Shown: positions 7,640 to 15,500 of the stretch, one piece after another
Numbering within the stretch: position 1 is the stretch's first letter
How the letters are laid out: each line of letters begins with the position of its first letter
Made by a program: the position numbers and the translations under genes
Notes under the pieces: generated by a model
Database searches by the model: none
What the model was told of the DNA's origin: nothing
What the model saw: only the letters and a program-made list of their open reading frames with translations
Assembly: GCA_964549595.1 (NCBI GenBank)
Contig: CAZJWK010000042.1
Coordinates: 1-20,381 of the forward strand
Length of the DNA: 20,381 bases
DNA from: CAZQQN01 sp964549595
GTDB lineage: Bacteria; Bacteroidota; Bacteroidia; CAILMK01; CAYYUA01
Reading direction: 5' to 3'

Positions 7640-9052
7640 ATGATAAGATACCGTAACGCTTTAATATTTATTGCCTTAATGGGCTTTCTTGGTTTAAATA
7701 GCCACGGCCAAGAAAAACAAGTTCCCTTAGCTTATGTGGATCAATGCACATTTCACAGACCCAATGGCAAACCTTTTACTGAAATCTACGTCCAAATTCC
7801 GGCCATTTTACTAAAATTTAAGCCTGAAAATCAAAAAGGCTTGAAGGGCAAAGCTAAAATAACCGTAAAGGTTTTAAACCAGTCCGATGTGTTTCATGAG
7901 AACACTTATACCCTAAAATCCCCACTTCTTAAGGATACCAGCAAACTAAACTTCTACCTTAATGACCAGATAAGTATCCCCCTAAAGCATGATGAAACAT
8001 TTCATGTAAAAATTAAGATTAAGGATGCTTATAATACCGATAATACCATTCATTACGAAAACAAAATTGACACCCATATCCCGGCCAATAAAGTGAGTTT
8101 CTCGGATATTAAATTAATCGACACGGCTTATCGGTCAAAAACAAAAAACAGGTTTTCACAGAATAATTACACCATGATTCCCAACGCCAATGGGTTGGTC
8201 AACAAGCAGGATAAGCGTTTTTACGTTTATAATGAGATCTATCAAACCCAGAGGATTTTGCATTCCGATTCCTTTTATTTCAAAATCGCATTGATTAAGG
8301 ATAAAGACACTTTACTGAAGAAAGCCCGAAAGATGAGTACGAGAGGTGTGGTCCCTGCGCTTTCTAAATTTTCGACAAGCCCCTTGAAAAATGGAGTCCA
8401 TCATATCCATTTTGAAGCAAGGAACTCAAAAAAACAGCTCATTGCTTCAACAAAGAAAAAAATTATTACCCGTCAGGAAACCGATGAAGCATTCCTTTCA
8501 GATACCATAAGGGGTTATACCAAAGATAGTTTAAAAACTTTTCTAAAATGGCACTCCCCCATTGTCAATAAAAAAGAGATGGCTTTTTTGAAAAAATATA
8601 CTGAACAAAAAACCCCTAAAGATTCCCTTGTAAGATTCATCGTCAAATTCTGGAATGATCACCATCCAAGAAGGCCAAATGAAGCCTGGAGAATTTATAA
8701 AAAGCGAGCCCACTTAGTAGATAGAAAATACACCAACAGCATTAATGAAGGTTATCAAACAGACCGCGGCCGGGTTTATCTTCAATACGGTCCTCCTAAT
8801 TCCGTAGTTCGGTCTCAGGATGATCCCAATACCCATTCTTACGAAATCTGGCATTACAACCGGACAGAGAAGCAAGCCAATGTCAAGTTCGTTTTCTACA
8901 GCACCTCCATCTTAGATGAGGAATTCATAATTTTGCATTCCAATGCTTTAGGGGAATATAAAAACCCCGATTGGCGAAAGCAACTTAACCGCAATCCCTT
9001 TAAGAAAAAAAACTCATGGGGTAATGACCCAAAATGGGATTACCAAAAATAA
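7640..9052 (+). CDS. GWxTD domain-containing secreted protein
   Basis: This is a 470-residue protein with a cleavable-looking signal peptide (basic RYR, hydrophobic 6-19, end near SHGQ at 21-24). The C-terminal domain carries GYQTDRGRVYLQYGPPNSV from residue 371. It corresponds to the GWxTDRGxVYxxyGpPd signature of the GWxTD domain, with Trp replaced by Tyr. The preceding LVRFIVKFWNDHHPRRPNEAW and the following YEIWHYNRTEKQANVKFVFY also match how these proteins look. The family's function is not established. It is probably periplasmic or envelope-attached, and no lipobox Cys is seen at the cleavage point. It begins a tight plus-strand series with an acyltransferase (25-base gap) and a GT2, which suggests an envelope role. 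Its promoter must lie within the WbqC coding region. Confidence 0.85.
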   Translation: MIRYRNALIFIALMGFLGLNSHGQEKQVPLAYVDQCTFHRPNGKPFTEIYVQIPAILLKFKPENQKGLKGKAKITVKVLNQSDVFHENTYTLKSPLLKDTSKLNFYLNDQISIPLKHDETFHVKIKIKDAYNTDNTIHYENKIDTHIPANKVSFSDIKLIDTAYRSKTKNRFSQNNYTMIPNANGLVNKQDKRFYVYNEIYQTQRILHSDSFYFKIALIKDKDTLLKKARKMSTRGVVPALSKFSTSPLKNGVHHIHFEARNSKKQLIASTKKKIITRQETDEAFLSDTIRGYTKDSLKTFLKWHSPIVNKKEMAFLKKYTEQKTPKDSLVRFIVKFWNDHHPRRPNEAWRIYKKRAHLVDRKYTNSINEGYQTDRGRVYLQYGPPNSVVRSQDDPNTHSYEIWHYNRTEKQANVKFVFYSTSILDEEFIILHSNALGEYKNPDWRKQLNRNPFKKKNSWGNDPKWDYQK

Positions 9053-9077
9053 CGACCAGGCCTAAAATTCCAACAAT

Positions 9078-9944
9078 TTGAAAAAGCCACTATTTATTTT
9101 TCTAAAAATTATTTCCCGGTTTCCCTTGTGGATTCTTTACCGGTTATCAGATGGTTTATTCATCGTTATTTTTTACTTGTCTAATTACCGGAAAAAAGTG
9201 GTTGAAAAAAACTTGACCCATGCCTTTCCTGCCAAAACGCCATCTGAAATACATGCCATTAAGAAAAAATTTTACCGTAACCTGGCCGATTGGATCATTG
9301 AGATTATTAAAATCCCCGGCATAACAAAAAAGGAATTAAGGAAAAGGTGTCAAATCATTCAAAACAATGATTTTGAAAGCCTTCAAAATGAAGAAAACGG
9401 GGCCATTATATTAACAGCGCACCTTGGGAATTGGGAATGGGCAGGACATGCAGTAGGCCTGGCCCTTGACCAACCGGTAAATGTGGTATACAAAAATTTA
9501 AAAAACCCGGCCTCCAATGCTGTAATGAAGTATATTCGAACCTTTTTTGGAAATGAAATCACCGCTATGAATGAAACCACCCGAAAAATGTACCGGGGAA
9601 AAGCAAAAGGATTGGTCACCTGTTTTTTGGCTGATCAAACCCCAACCTCAAAGGACGCAGGATGTTGGCCATTATTTATGAATCGACCAGCTCCTTTTTT
9701 CAATGGTGCTGCCAAAATTGCGCAAAAACTGGATTTACCGGTATATTTTGGAAGAATAAAACAAGTCCGCAGGGGCCATTACGATATCACGTTCAAAAAA
9801 ATCTGTAGTAACCCGAAAAATTGGGAAGCCAATGACATCATAAGAAGATATGTGGAGCTATTAGAAAGGACCCTGCACAATCAACCCAGTAATTGGCTTT
9901 GGTCCCATCGCCGTTGGAAGAAAACTGGCAAACAACCTGCTTAA
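9078..9944 (+). CDS. LpxL/HtrB-type lipid A or lysophospholipid acyltransferase
   Basis: The 288-residue product is of normal length for Kdo2-lipid A late acyltransferases. An N-terminal membrane anchor (about 4-36) is followed by NLTHAFP, then the catalytic H-X4-E motif HLGNWE (His115, Glu120), and later ADQTPTSKDAG and FMNRPAPFFNGAAKIAQKLDLPV, the substrate-binding region of the family. The enzyme should work on the cytoplasmic face of the inner membrane, using acyl-ACP to add a secondary acyl chain. It starts with TTG: an in-frame TAA at 9063-9065 lies just upstream and no in-frame ATG occurs before the catalytic region. It lies between the GWxTD gene and a GT2 gene, probably in one operon. 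Lipid A is the likely target; flexirubin- or aminolipid-type acyltransferases of the same fold are the alternative. Confidence 0.87.
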   Translation: MKKPLFIFLKIISRFPLWILYRLSDGLFIVIFYLSNYRKKVVEKNLTHAFPAKTPSEIHAIKKKFYRNLADWIIEIIKIPGITKKELRKRCQIIQNNDFESLQNEENGAIILTAHLGNWEWAGHAVGLALDQPVNVVYKNLKNPASNAVMKYIRTFFGNEITAMNETTRKMYRGKAKGLVTCFLADQTPTSKDAGCWPLFMNRPAPFFNGAAKIAQKLDLPVYFGRIKQVRRGHYDITFKKICSNPKNWEANDIIRRYVELLERTLHNQPSNWLWSHRRWKKTGKQPA

Positions 9945-9980
9945 TATGTATTTTTGCTCACCAATTCGGGTCAAAAACCT

Positions 9981-11030
9981 ATGCAGTCCTACAATCCTTT
10001 AGTCAGCATTTTAATCCTCAACCATAACGGAAAACCTTTCCTGGAAGATTGTTTCAAAAGCATCTTTAATGGTACTTATCCCCATTTCGAAGTCATCCTT
10101 ATTGATAACGCGTCTACGGATGATAGTGTAGCATTTACAAAAACCTATTTCCCGGAAGTCAAGATATTTGAAACCGGATCTAACAAAGGGTACAGCCATG
10201 CTTATAACTTAAGCTTTGCCCAAGCGAACGGAAAATATTTTTTGCTTCTGAATTTTGATGTAACCGTAGCATCAAACTGGTTAGAACCCCTTGTAGAAAC
10301 AGCCGAAAAAGACGAAACCATTGGGGCACTCCAGCCCAAGTTGGTTTCCATGATTGACCCCACGGATTTTGAATACGCGGGCGCCTCTGGTGGCTTCATG
10401 GACATCTATGGTTTCCCTTTTCTAAGGGGAAGGATTTTTAACCACCTGGAAAAAGACCAAGGTCAATATGATGATCAAATACGAATTTTCTGGGCTACAG
10501 GGGCCGCTTTATTCCTAAGGGCTTCGGCCTTAAACGACACCGGTGTATTGGATGAGGATTTTTTCATGCATATGGAGGAAATTGACTTATGCTGGCGATT
10601 GAATTTAGTCGGTTACCAAATACAAGTTGTCCCCCAATCCAAAATTTATCACTACGGGGGTGCTTCTTTACCAGCAGAAAATTTCCTGAAGATCTATCTG
10701 AACCACCGTAACAGCATTTCCATGCTGCTTAAAAATGTAGGAAGGCAACGCTTGCCAAAGATTTTATTGGTCAGATGGTTACTGGACCTTTTAGCCCTCA
10801 TACAAGCCCTATTTAAACTGGAGCTAAAGCGGCTTAAGGCCATTATAGCCAGTCACTGGTGGATTTTATGCCATTTGAAAAGCATTCTCAAGAAACGAGA
10901 ATCCGTTCAAAAATTAAGAAAGGTACCGGATGAAACGGTTTTTAAAATGCTTTACCCGAAGAGCATTGCTTTGCAATACTTTTTAAAAGGAAAGAATACC
11001 TATAACAGGCTGCAAATAAAGGGAACCTGA
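9981..11030 (+). CDS. Family 2 glycosyltransferase (rhamnosyltransferase-like)
   Basis: The product is 349 residues from the ATG at 9981. A TTG at 9954 would add nine residues, but the family usually starts shortly before VSI(L/V)ILN. The GT-A fold is evident from PLVSILILNHNG, then VILIDNASTDDS, GSNKGYSHAYNLS, LLLNFDVTVASNWLEPL (the metal-binding DxD region, here NFDV instead of the usual NPDV), GAALFLRASAL and MHMEEIDLCWRL, which holds the catalytic acidic residues. C-terminal hydrophobic and basic segments (RLPKILLVRWLLDLLALIQALF) suggest peripheral membrane contact. It follows the acyltransferase by 36 bases and precedes a terminator-like hairpin. It probably adds a sugar to LPS or another envelope glycan; donor and acceptor are unknown. 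Confidence 0.87.
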   Translation: MQSYNPLVSILILNHNGKPFLEDCFKSIFNGTYPHFEVILIDNASTDDSVAFTKTYFPEVKIFETGSNKGYSHAYNLSFAQANGKYFLLLNFDVTVASNWLEPLVETAEKDETIGALQPKLVSMIDPTDFEYAGASGGFMDIYGFPFLRGRIFNHLEKDQGQYDDQIRIFWATGAALFLRASALNDTGVLDEDFFMHMEEIDLCWRLNLVGYQIQVVPQSKIYHYGGASLPAENFLKIYLNHRNSISMLLKNVGRQRLPKILLVRWLLDLLALIQALFKLELKRLKAIIASHWWILCHLKSILKKRESVQKLRKVPDETVFKMLYPKSIALQYFLKGKNTYNRLQIKGT

Positions 11031-11112
11031 TAACAGCTTTTAATGGGTGTTCAAAAAACTTCTGATAAGGCCCGCCTTTATAAGCCATTAAGCTATATCC
11101 CTACAAAATCTT

Positions 11113-11134
11113 AAGCAAATGTTCTTGCTTTTTT
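11113..11134 (+). terminator. Intrinsic terminator of the GWxTD-acyltransferase-GT2 unit
   Basis: AAGCAA (11113-11118), a six-base loop and TTGCTT (11125-11130) lead directly into TTTTTT (11129-11134), 83 bases after the GT2 stop. The six-pair stem is modest, but the T-tract is in the right place. Confidence 0.5.
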
Positions 11135-11189
11135 CTTAAAAATCCTCATATTTACCTCATTAATTAGGGTTTAAGGAGAAAAATTTGAT

Positions 11190-11501
11190 ATGGCACAAGC
11201 ACCCCACCGCAACAATATAATGGAAATCATTCTTGAAAAAGCCAATAAAGCTAATAAACCAAGCTTAATCCCTTTTTACAAACGCAAGATTCAACTTCAC
11301 ACAAACCGCTCTAAGCAAAGTTTAAATGACATCCTGAATAACAGGGCGCAACCTGAAGAAAGGGAAAAGCCCGCCATTGCCAAAACCCTTGCCGTGAATA
11401 TCGAAAAAGTTTTCCCCGAAAAAGCCGAGCAAAACGATGAGGATTCGGTTATTCAAGAACAACCTGAAAACAGCCAGTCTCACCCTAATCAAAAGCAATA
11501 A
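11190..11501 (+). CDS. Small hypothetical protein, charged with disordered tail
   Basis: The 103-residue product is not recognised. It has no signal peptide, membrane segment or cysteine. The first half is basic (RNNIMEIILEKANKANK, FYKRKIQLHTNRSKQ) and may form helices. The second half is rich in Glu, Gln, Pro and Asn (VIQEQPENSQSHPNQKQ) and looks disordered. A Shine-Dalgarno-like AAGGAG at 11173-11178, 11 bases before the ATG, supports this start and is unusual for the window. A possible promoter lies upstream (TTG at 11125-11127, then TATTTACC at 11149) but is weak. It stands alone between two hairpins. A nucleic-acid-binding or assembly role could be guessed from composition but is not supported. 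Confidence 0.6.
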   Translation: MAQAPHRNNIMEIILEKANKANKPSLIPFYKRKIQLHTNRSKQSLNDILNNRAQPEEREKPAIAKTLAVNIEKVFPEKAEQNDEDSVIQEQPENSQSHPNQKQ

Positions 11502-11511
11502 AGGCCTATTA

Positions 11512-11532
11512 ATACCTTTTAAAAAAAGGTAT
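11512..11532 (+). repeat. 9-bp perfect inverted repeat after small gene
   Basis: ATACCTTTT (11512-11520) and AAAAGGTAT (11524-11532) are perfect complements around a three-base loop, 10 bases after the stop of the small gene. The stem is AT-rich and no T-tract follows on the plus strand, so it may be a weak terminator or an RNA-end-stabilising hairpin. Confidence 0.4.
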
Positions 11533-11615
11533 ATCATTCATCATGAGTGGCCGATTAATAGTGTATTTTCGTTCCCTTTTTCTTTTTACCTTACAGCCCC
11601 AAAAAAGTCAACCCT

Positions 11616-11623
11616 TAATTTTG
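11616..11623 (+). promoter_or_regulatory. Possible -7 element for the 11644 gene
   Basis: TAATTTTG matches the Bacteroidota -7 consensus, 20 bases before the ATG at 11644. No clear TTTG is present at the expected -33 distance. If real, the transcript has a very short leader. Confidence 0.3.
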
Positions 11624-11643
11624 CGTAATAATGTCCTAATCCC

Positions 11644-12261
11644 ATGAAGGATAAAAATCGTATTGAGGAACTGACCAAGCTCCTGGAAAAATCGATCAGG
11701 CAAACACTCAACAATTTTGAGGAGTTAACCACGGCAACCAATGTTATAAACGATCCCGTTTATTTAGAGGCATGGTTGGCCCAGCTATTTGTGTTTGACT
11801 ATATTGCCAATGCAGCATCGATAAGTCAGGAATTCCGGCAAAATTTTCTTGAAAAGCAATTTAATGAAGTAGAAAGCAATTATTTATACCTGATCCGCAG
11901 CGATGACCCCTTGAAAACCGTTGAAAACCGGTTCAATAAGTACGCGGAAATCCCCATGCACCAAGGGGATAGCTGGTTTGAAACCTTCACCCAATCCCTT
12001 TACCAAAACCTCCTTGGAAGTAAAAAACACCAGGTAATGCTTGAATCCTACGATTTACCCTCCAGTTCGCAGGAAGTGCTAAGCCCATTCCAGGAAAAAG
12101 AAGCCCAACATTTTCACTGGCTCCAATCCGCCATTCCCTTGGTAATCAATAAAAAACAAAAGGCAGAAAAAGCCTGGCAAAATGCTTCTAAAAGCGGGGA
12201 TCATGAGCAAGAAAGAAGTTGGTTGCAGCGCTTAAAAAAGTGGGCCGGTTTCAACAATTGA
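11644..12261 (+). CDS. Hypothetical cytoplasmic helical protein
   Basis: The 205-residue product is not recognised. It has no signal peptide, no membrane helix and no cysteine. The sequence is strongly helical and charged, opening with IEELTKLLEKSIRQTLNNFEEL, then a more hydrophobic aromatic stretch (AWLAQLFVFDYIANAASI) and a C-terminal Lys/Trp-rich end (KKQKAEKAWQNASKS, LQRLKKWAGF). Composition and codon use resemble the core genes around it rather than the AT-rich genes near 500-2500. It is separated by 142 bases and a hairpin from the small gene upstream and faces the giant secreted-protein gene tail-to-tail. No catalytic motif is visible. Confidence 0.7.
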   Translation: MKDKNRIEELTKLLEKSIRQTLNNFEELTTATNVINDPVYLEAWLAQLFVFDYIANAASISQEFRQNFLEKQFNEVESNYLYLIRSDDPLKTVENRFNKYAEIPMHQGDSWFETFTQSLYQNLLGSKKHQVMLESYDLPSSSQEVLSPFQEKEAQHFHWLQSAIPLVINKKQKAEKAWQNASKSGDHEQERSWLQRLKKWAGFNN

Positions 12262-12499
12262 GGGCAAAACATTATGAAATCAAATGAGGCCTTCTTTTTT
12301 TGACTCAGAAAACAATAAAAAAGGATGCCCTGCTACAAAACAAAAGGTTAAGGTATTCACTTTAATGCTAATGTTTTCTTTAACCCAAACTATGGAAAGA
12401 TTAAAAAATTAAGTTTCTACTCCAAAAATCTAATGAATGAAGTGGGCTTTTGAAAGGTTTTTATTCATTTAATGGTTAAGACTCCAACTCCAAAAAGAA
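12262..12499. other. Intergenic stretch, no gene seen
   Basis: Between the 11644 gene and the terminator of the giant gene I see no credible coding frame. Only weak inverted repeats occur: GGTTAA/TTAACC at 12346 and 12380, and AATGAAT/ATTCATT at 12432 and 12463. A T-run (TTCTTTTTTT) near 12290-12300 could end plus-strand transcription, but it has no proper stem. Confidence 0.4.
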
Positions 12500-12536
12500 T
12501 GATAAAAACCGGGAAAAGCGGAGCTTTTCCCGGTTT
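12500..12536 (-). terminator. Strong intrinsic terminator of the T9SS protein gene
   Basis: The arms 12506-12519 and 12523-12536 are perfectly complementary over 14 base pairs (core ACCGGGAAAAGC) around a three-base loop. Read on the minus strand, the hairpin ends in a run of five T's (12508-12504). It lies about 40 bases after the stop at 12577. This is the clearest terminator in the window. On the plus strand no T-tract follows, so it is directional. Confidence 0.85.
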
Positions 12537-12576
12537 AAAGAATTTGCAGCTCAGTTATTGTTTACTCTTACGTCAG

Positions 12577-15500
12577 TTACCTAACCAACTCAATTTGCTT
12601 GGTTTGGTGAATTCCATTTCCTTCTACTTTAAGGAGGTAAATTCCTGCTGCTTCATTGGCCATATTGATCCGGAAATCATGCTCCCTAACCTTTTTCCGG
12701 TCAAAATCCCGAATAATACTTCCGGTTTGGTCTAATACCTGAATGGTTAACTCCTTTTCTTTCTCCAGCTTAAAAGAGATGTTAACCCGGCCATTTGAGG
12801 GATTCGGATATGCCTCCACATCAAGGTTTTTATCGTTTTCCCCTTTTACGCCAGTGCTGCGAATGGTTTCCACATACCGGAACGTCAGGCCGGATTGGTT
12901 GCCTGAGGAATCTTCCGCTTGATAACGAATTTCATAAGTTCCGGAAGGATATCCTTCTTGAATGTAGTCAGAGAAATAGGAACCCTTCTTTCTTACCGTA
13001 ATATCCTCTTTACCGTAATAATTATCCGTCACCTTATAACTGTCCACATAGGAAGTTTCCTTCCACCGCTGAATTTTTACATAGGATTGACCTTTCAAAC
13101 TGATTTCAGGGGCTGTTTTATCCACAACCTCTACCATTTTAGTCACAGCTTTTTGGTTGCCTGATGGATCGCTGTAAACCCATTGCATCTCAAACAAGCC
13201 TAAAGAATCTGCTTTCCCGTCTTTAAAATGGGTGTAGTAATCCCCCTGTTTTATCAGGGAAAGGTCGTCCTTTTCGTAATAGTTATCGGCCACGTTAGCA
13301 ATGACATCAGAAGGCTCGACACTTGTGAAAACCCTGATTTTTAAAGTATCTTCTGTTGTGGCAGAAACCTTTGGTGCAAAAGTATCCTGAACCTTGACCG
13401 TTCTACTTCTGCTAACCGGTCCATTCCCTGAACTATCGGTTACCGAATAGGTGAGTTCGTAATTGCCAACTTTACTGGTGTTTACCGTTCCGGATTTGGT
13501 AAGTGTTATTGATCCTTGGCCCCAGTAATTATCGCTATACTGAACACCGGGATCATTAAAACTGCTGTCTACCAGGACTTCGTAAGGATCGTCACCTTTT
13601 AAGCTTACTGAAGGCTCAAGCGTGTCTTTTACCAAGACTGTTCTTGTGGTTTTAGCCTGATTTCCGGCCTCATCCTTGAGCAAATACGTTACCTCGTAGG
13701 TACCGACTTCACCTTGATTGACAGTGCTTGACCTGTTCAAATTCGCTACACCACTACAGTTATCAGAGGTCTGATAGCCTGGTTCGGCAAAATTATTACC
13801 TACCAGGTGGACGTAGGGGTTGGCATCTTTCAGCGATATTTCCGGCTTTGTAGTATCCGCTTTCACGATGACTTTCCGGGATTTAGTACCTGTATTACCA
13901 TGGTTATCGGTTGCGGAATAATTGATCTGGTATTCCCCTGCTACAGCGGTGTCTACCTGGTTATCAACCTTAAGCCTGGCAGTAAGGTTTCCATCCCGGT
14001 TATCCATTGCCTTGGCACCCGTATCAAAGTTTGCCAATGATTGACAAGCTTGCATTCTTATGGGATTGTTACCATCCAGTGTGATTTCTGGTGGCTCTTG
14101 ATCCTTAATGATCCTAATGCCATAATCTTCATATTCACCGAAGGCCGGGGTTCCGCAGGAGCCATTGTCGGGTTTGAGAAAGGTCCCAACCCTAAGTTTA
14201 GTAACACCTTTTTCAGCCGAGGCCGGAACCGTGAAATCAGGATTCCAGGTAAACGATAAAGACCCGTGCTGCTCAGCTACCAGTTCCTGCTTGCTGTCAA
14301 ACGATCCATCCTTATCAAAATCCACCCAGATTTTTCGGCTTACTGCGTGCAAATTGGTGTTTCTTTTAACCGTCACATCGTAATTGACACCTTTAGTCAA
14401 GTAAGTCGTTTGCTCCTTACTGAAATTCTGATATCGAATTTTGCCATTAGTAGAAGCATTCGCAATCTCATTCAGTGAGAAAAAGCTAATGCCCGCATCG
14501 GGGTTGGTATTCATTACATTTGGTGTGCAGTAATCCACCGGATTGATATAGCAGGATTTTTTCAGTGAATCACTTACCGCGTCATTGGAAACAACCAATT
14601 TCACATCAAAACAACCCGTATCGTGGAAAATCACATCCGGTTCTTTACTATGGGCATTCGTACTGTTTACAAATTGTACCTTATCCGAAGGCTGAAATTT
14701 CCACTCTACATCCTTCCCGCAGGAAGAAGCCGTGTAATCAAAACTTACTACATCGGTTCCCACATCCGGCGTTTGGTTATTAGCGGAAAAGGATTTTTGG
14801 TTAATTTGCTGAGGATCCCTGACGTGAATGATTTTTCTTGTGGTATCGGCTAAACCGCATTCACGGGTTACCAGGTAAAGGGTATCGTTTCCGGCTGATT
14901 TCGCCTCATATTGATAACGTTTACCCACTTCTGCGAAATCAAAATCGTTCAAATACCAATTCCTGCTAACATGGGAAGTATTGTTGGTTTCAGATTGACT
15001 GAAATATTGATGTTGATAGCCTTTACATACCGTATCTTTACCCCCTATACTGGCCTTTGGTACCTTGTAATTGTTACCAGTGCTTTCCCATTCCAGCTTA
15101 AATCCTTTGCGGGTTGTGTTTGCATCCGTAGAAAACTCCACGTAAACAGAGCCACTTGTAGCCGTAAAAGCAGTATCAAATCCTGCGTTATCCTTATTAC
15201 CGCTAATACCACTTCTTCCGTATTTCTGAACATTCCACAAGGGTTCTCCATCGTCTGACTTTCCATCGTAGATCCTGAGGTAATCGGCATATTTTTGCAG
15301 ATCAAACTCCTTAATGGTCAGCTTAACGGTGTCTGTACAGGGGTTAATGGTATAAGCACAATTTTGGTTATTGCTATAGGTGCCTTCTTTACCACCATCA
15401 TCGAAAAGGTAATTGTGGTTTTCTTTGGAACGGTCCCCATTACAAATGGTTTTTTCCTCGTTCACCTCTATATAATCAGTGCGGCAAAGGGTATCCCATC

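Noticed and set aside
9954..9980. TTG at 9954 as the start of the GT2 gene
   Set aside because: The ATG at 9981 gives the N-terminus usual for the family, and the extra nine residues show no conservation I can recognise.
11437..11628. Plus-strand 63-codon frame overlapping the end of the small gene
   Set aside because: No start context, spans a hairpin and a putative promoter, and the composition is not protein-like.
12346..12469. Weak inverted repeats in the gap after the 11644 gene
   Set aside because: Arms of only 6-7 bases with loops over 20 bases and no T-tract.
12472..12735. Plus-strand frame across the terminator and the 3' end of the giant gene
   Set aside because: It reads through the 14-bp terminator stem and has no recognisable protein features.
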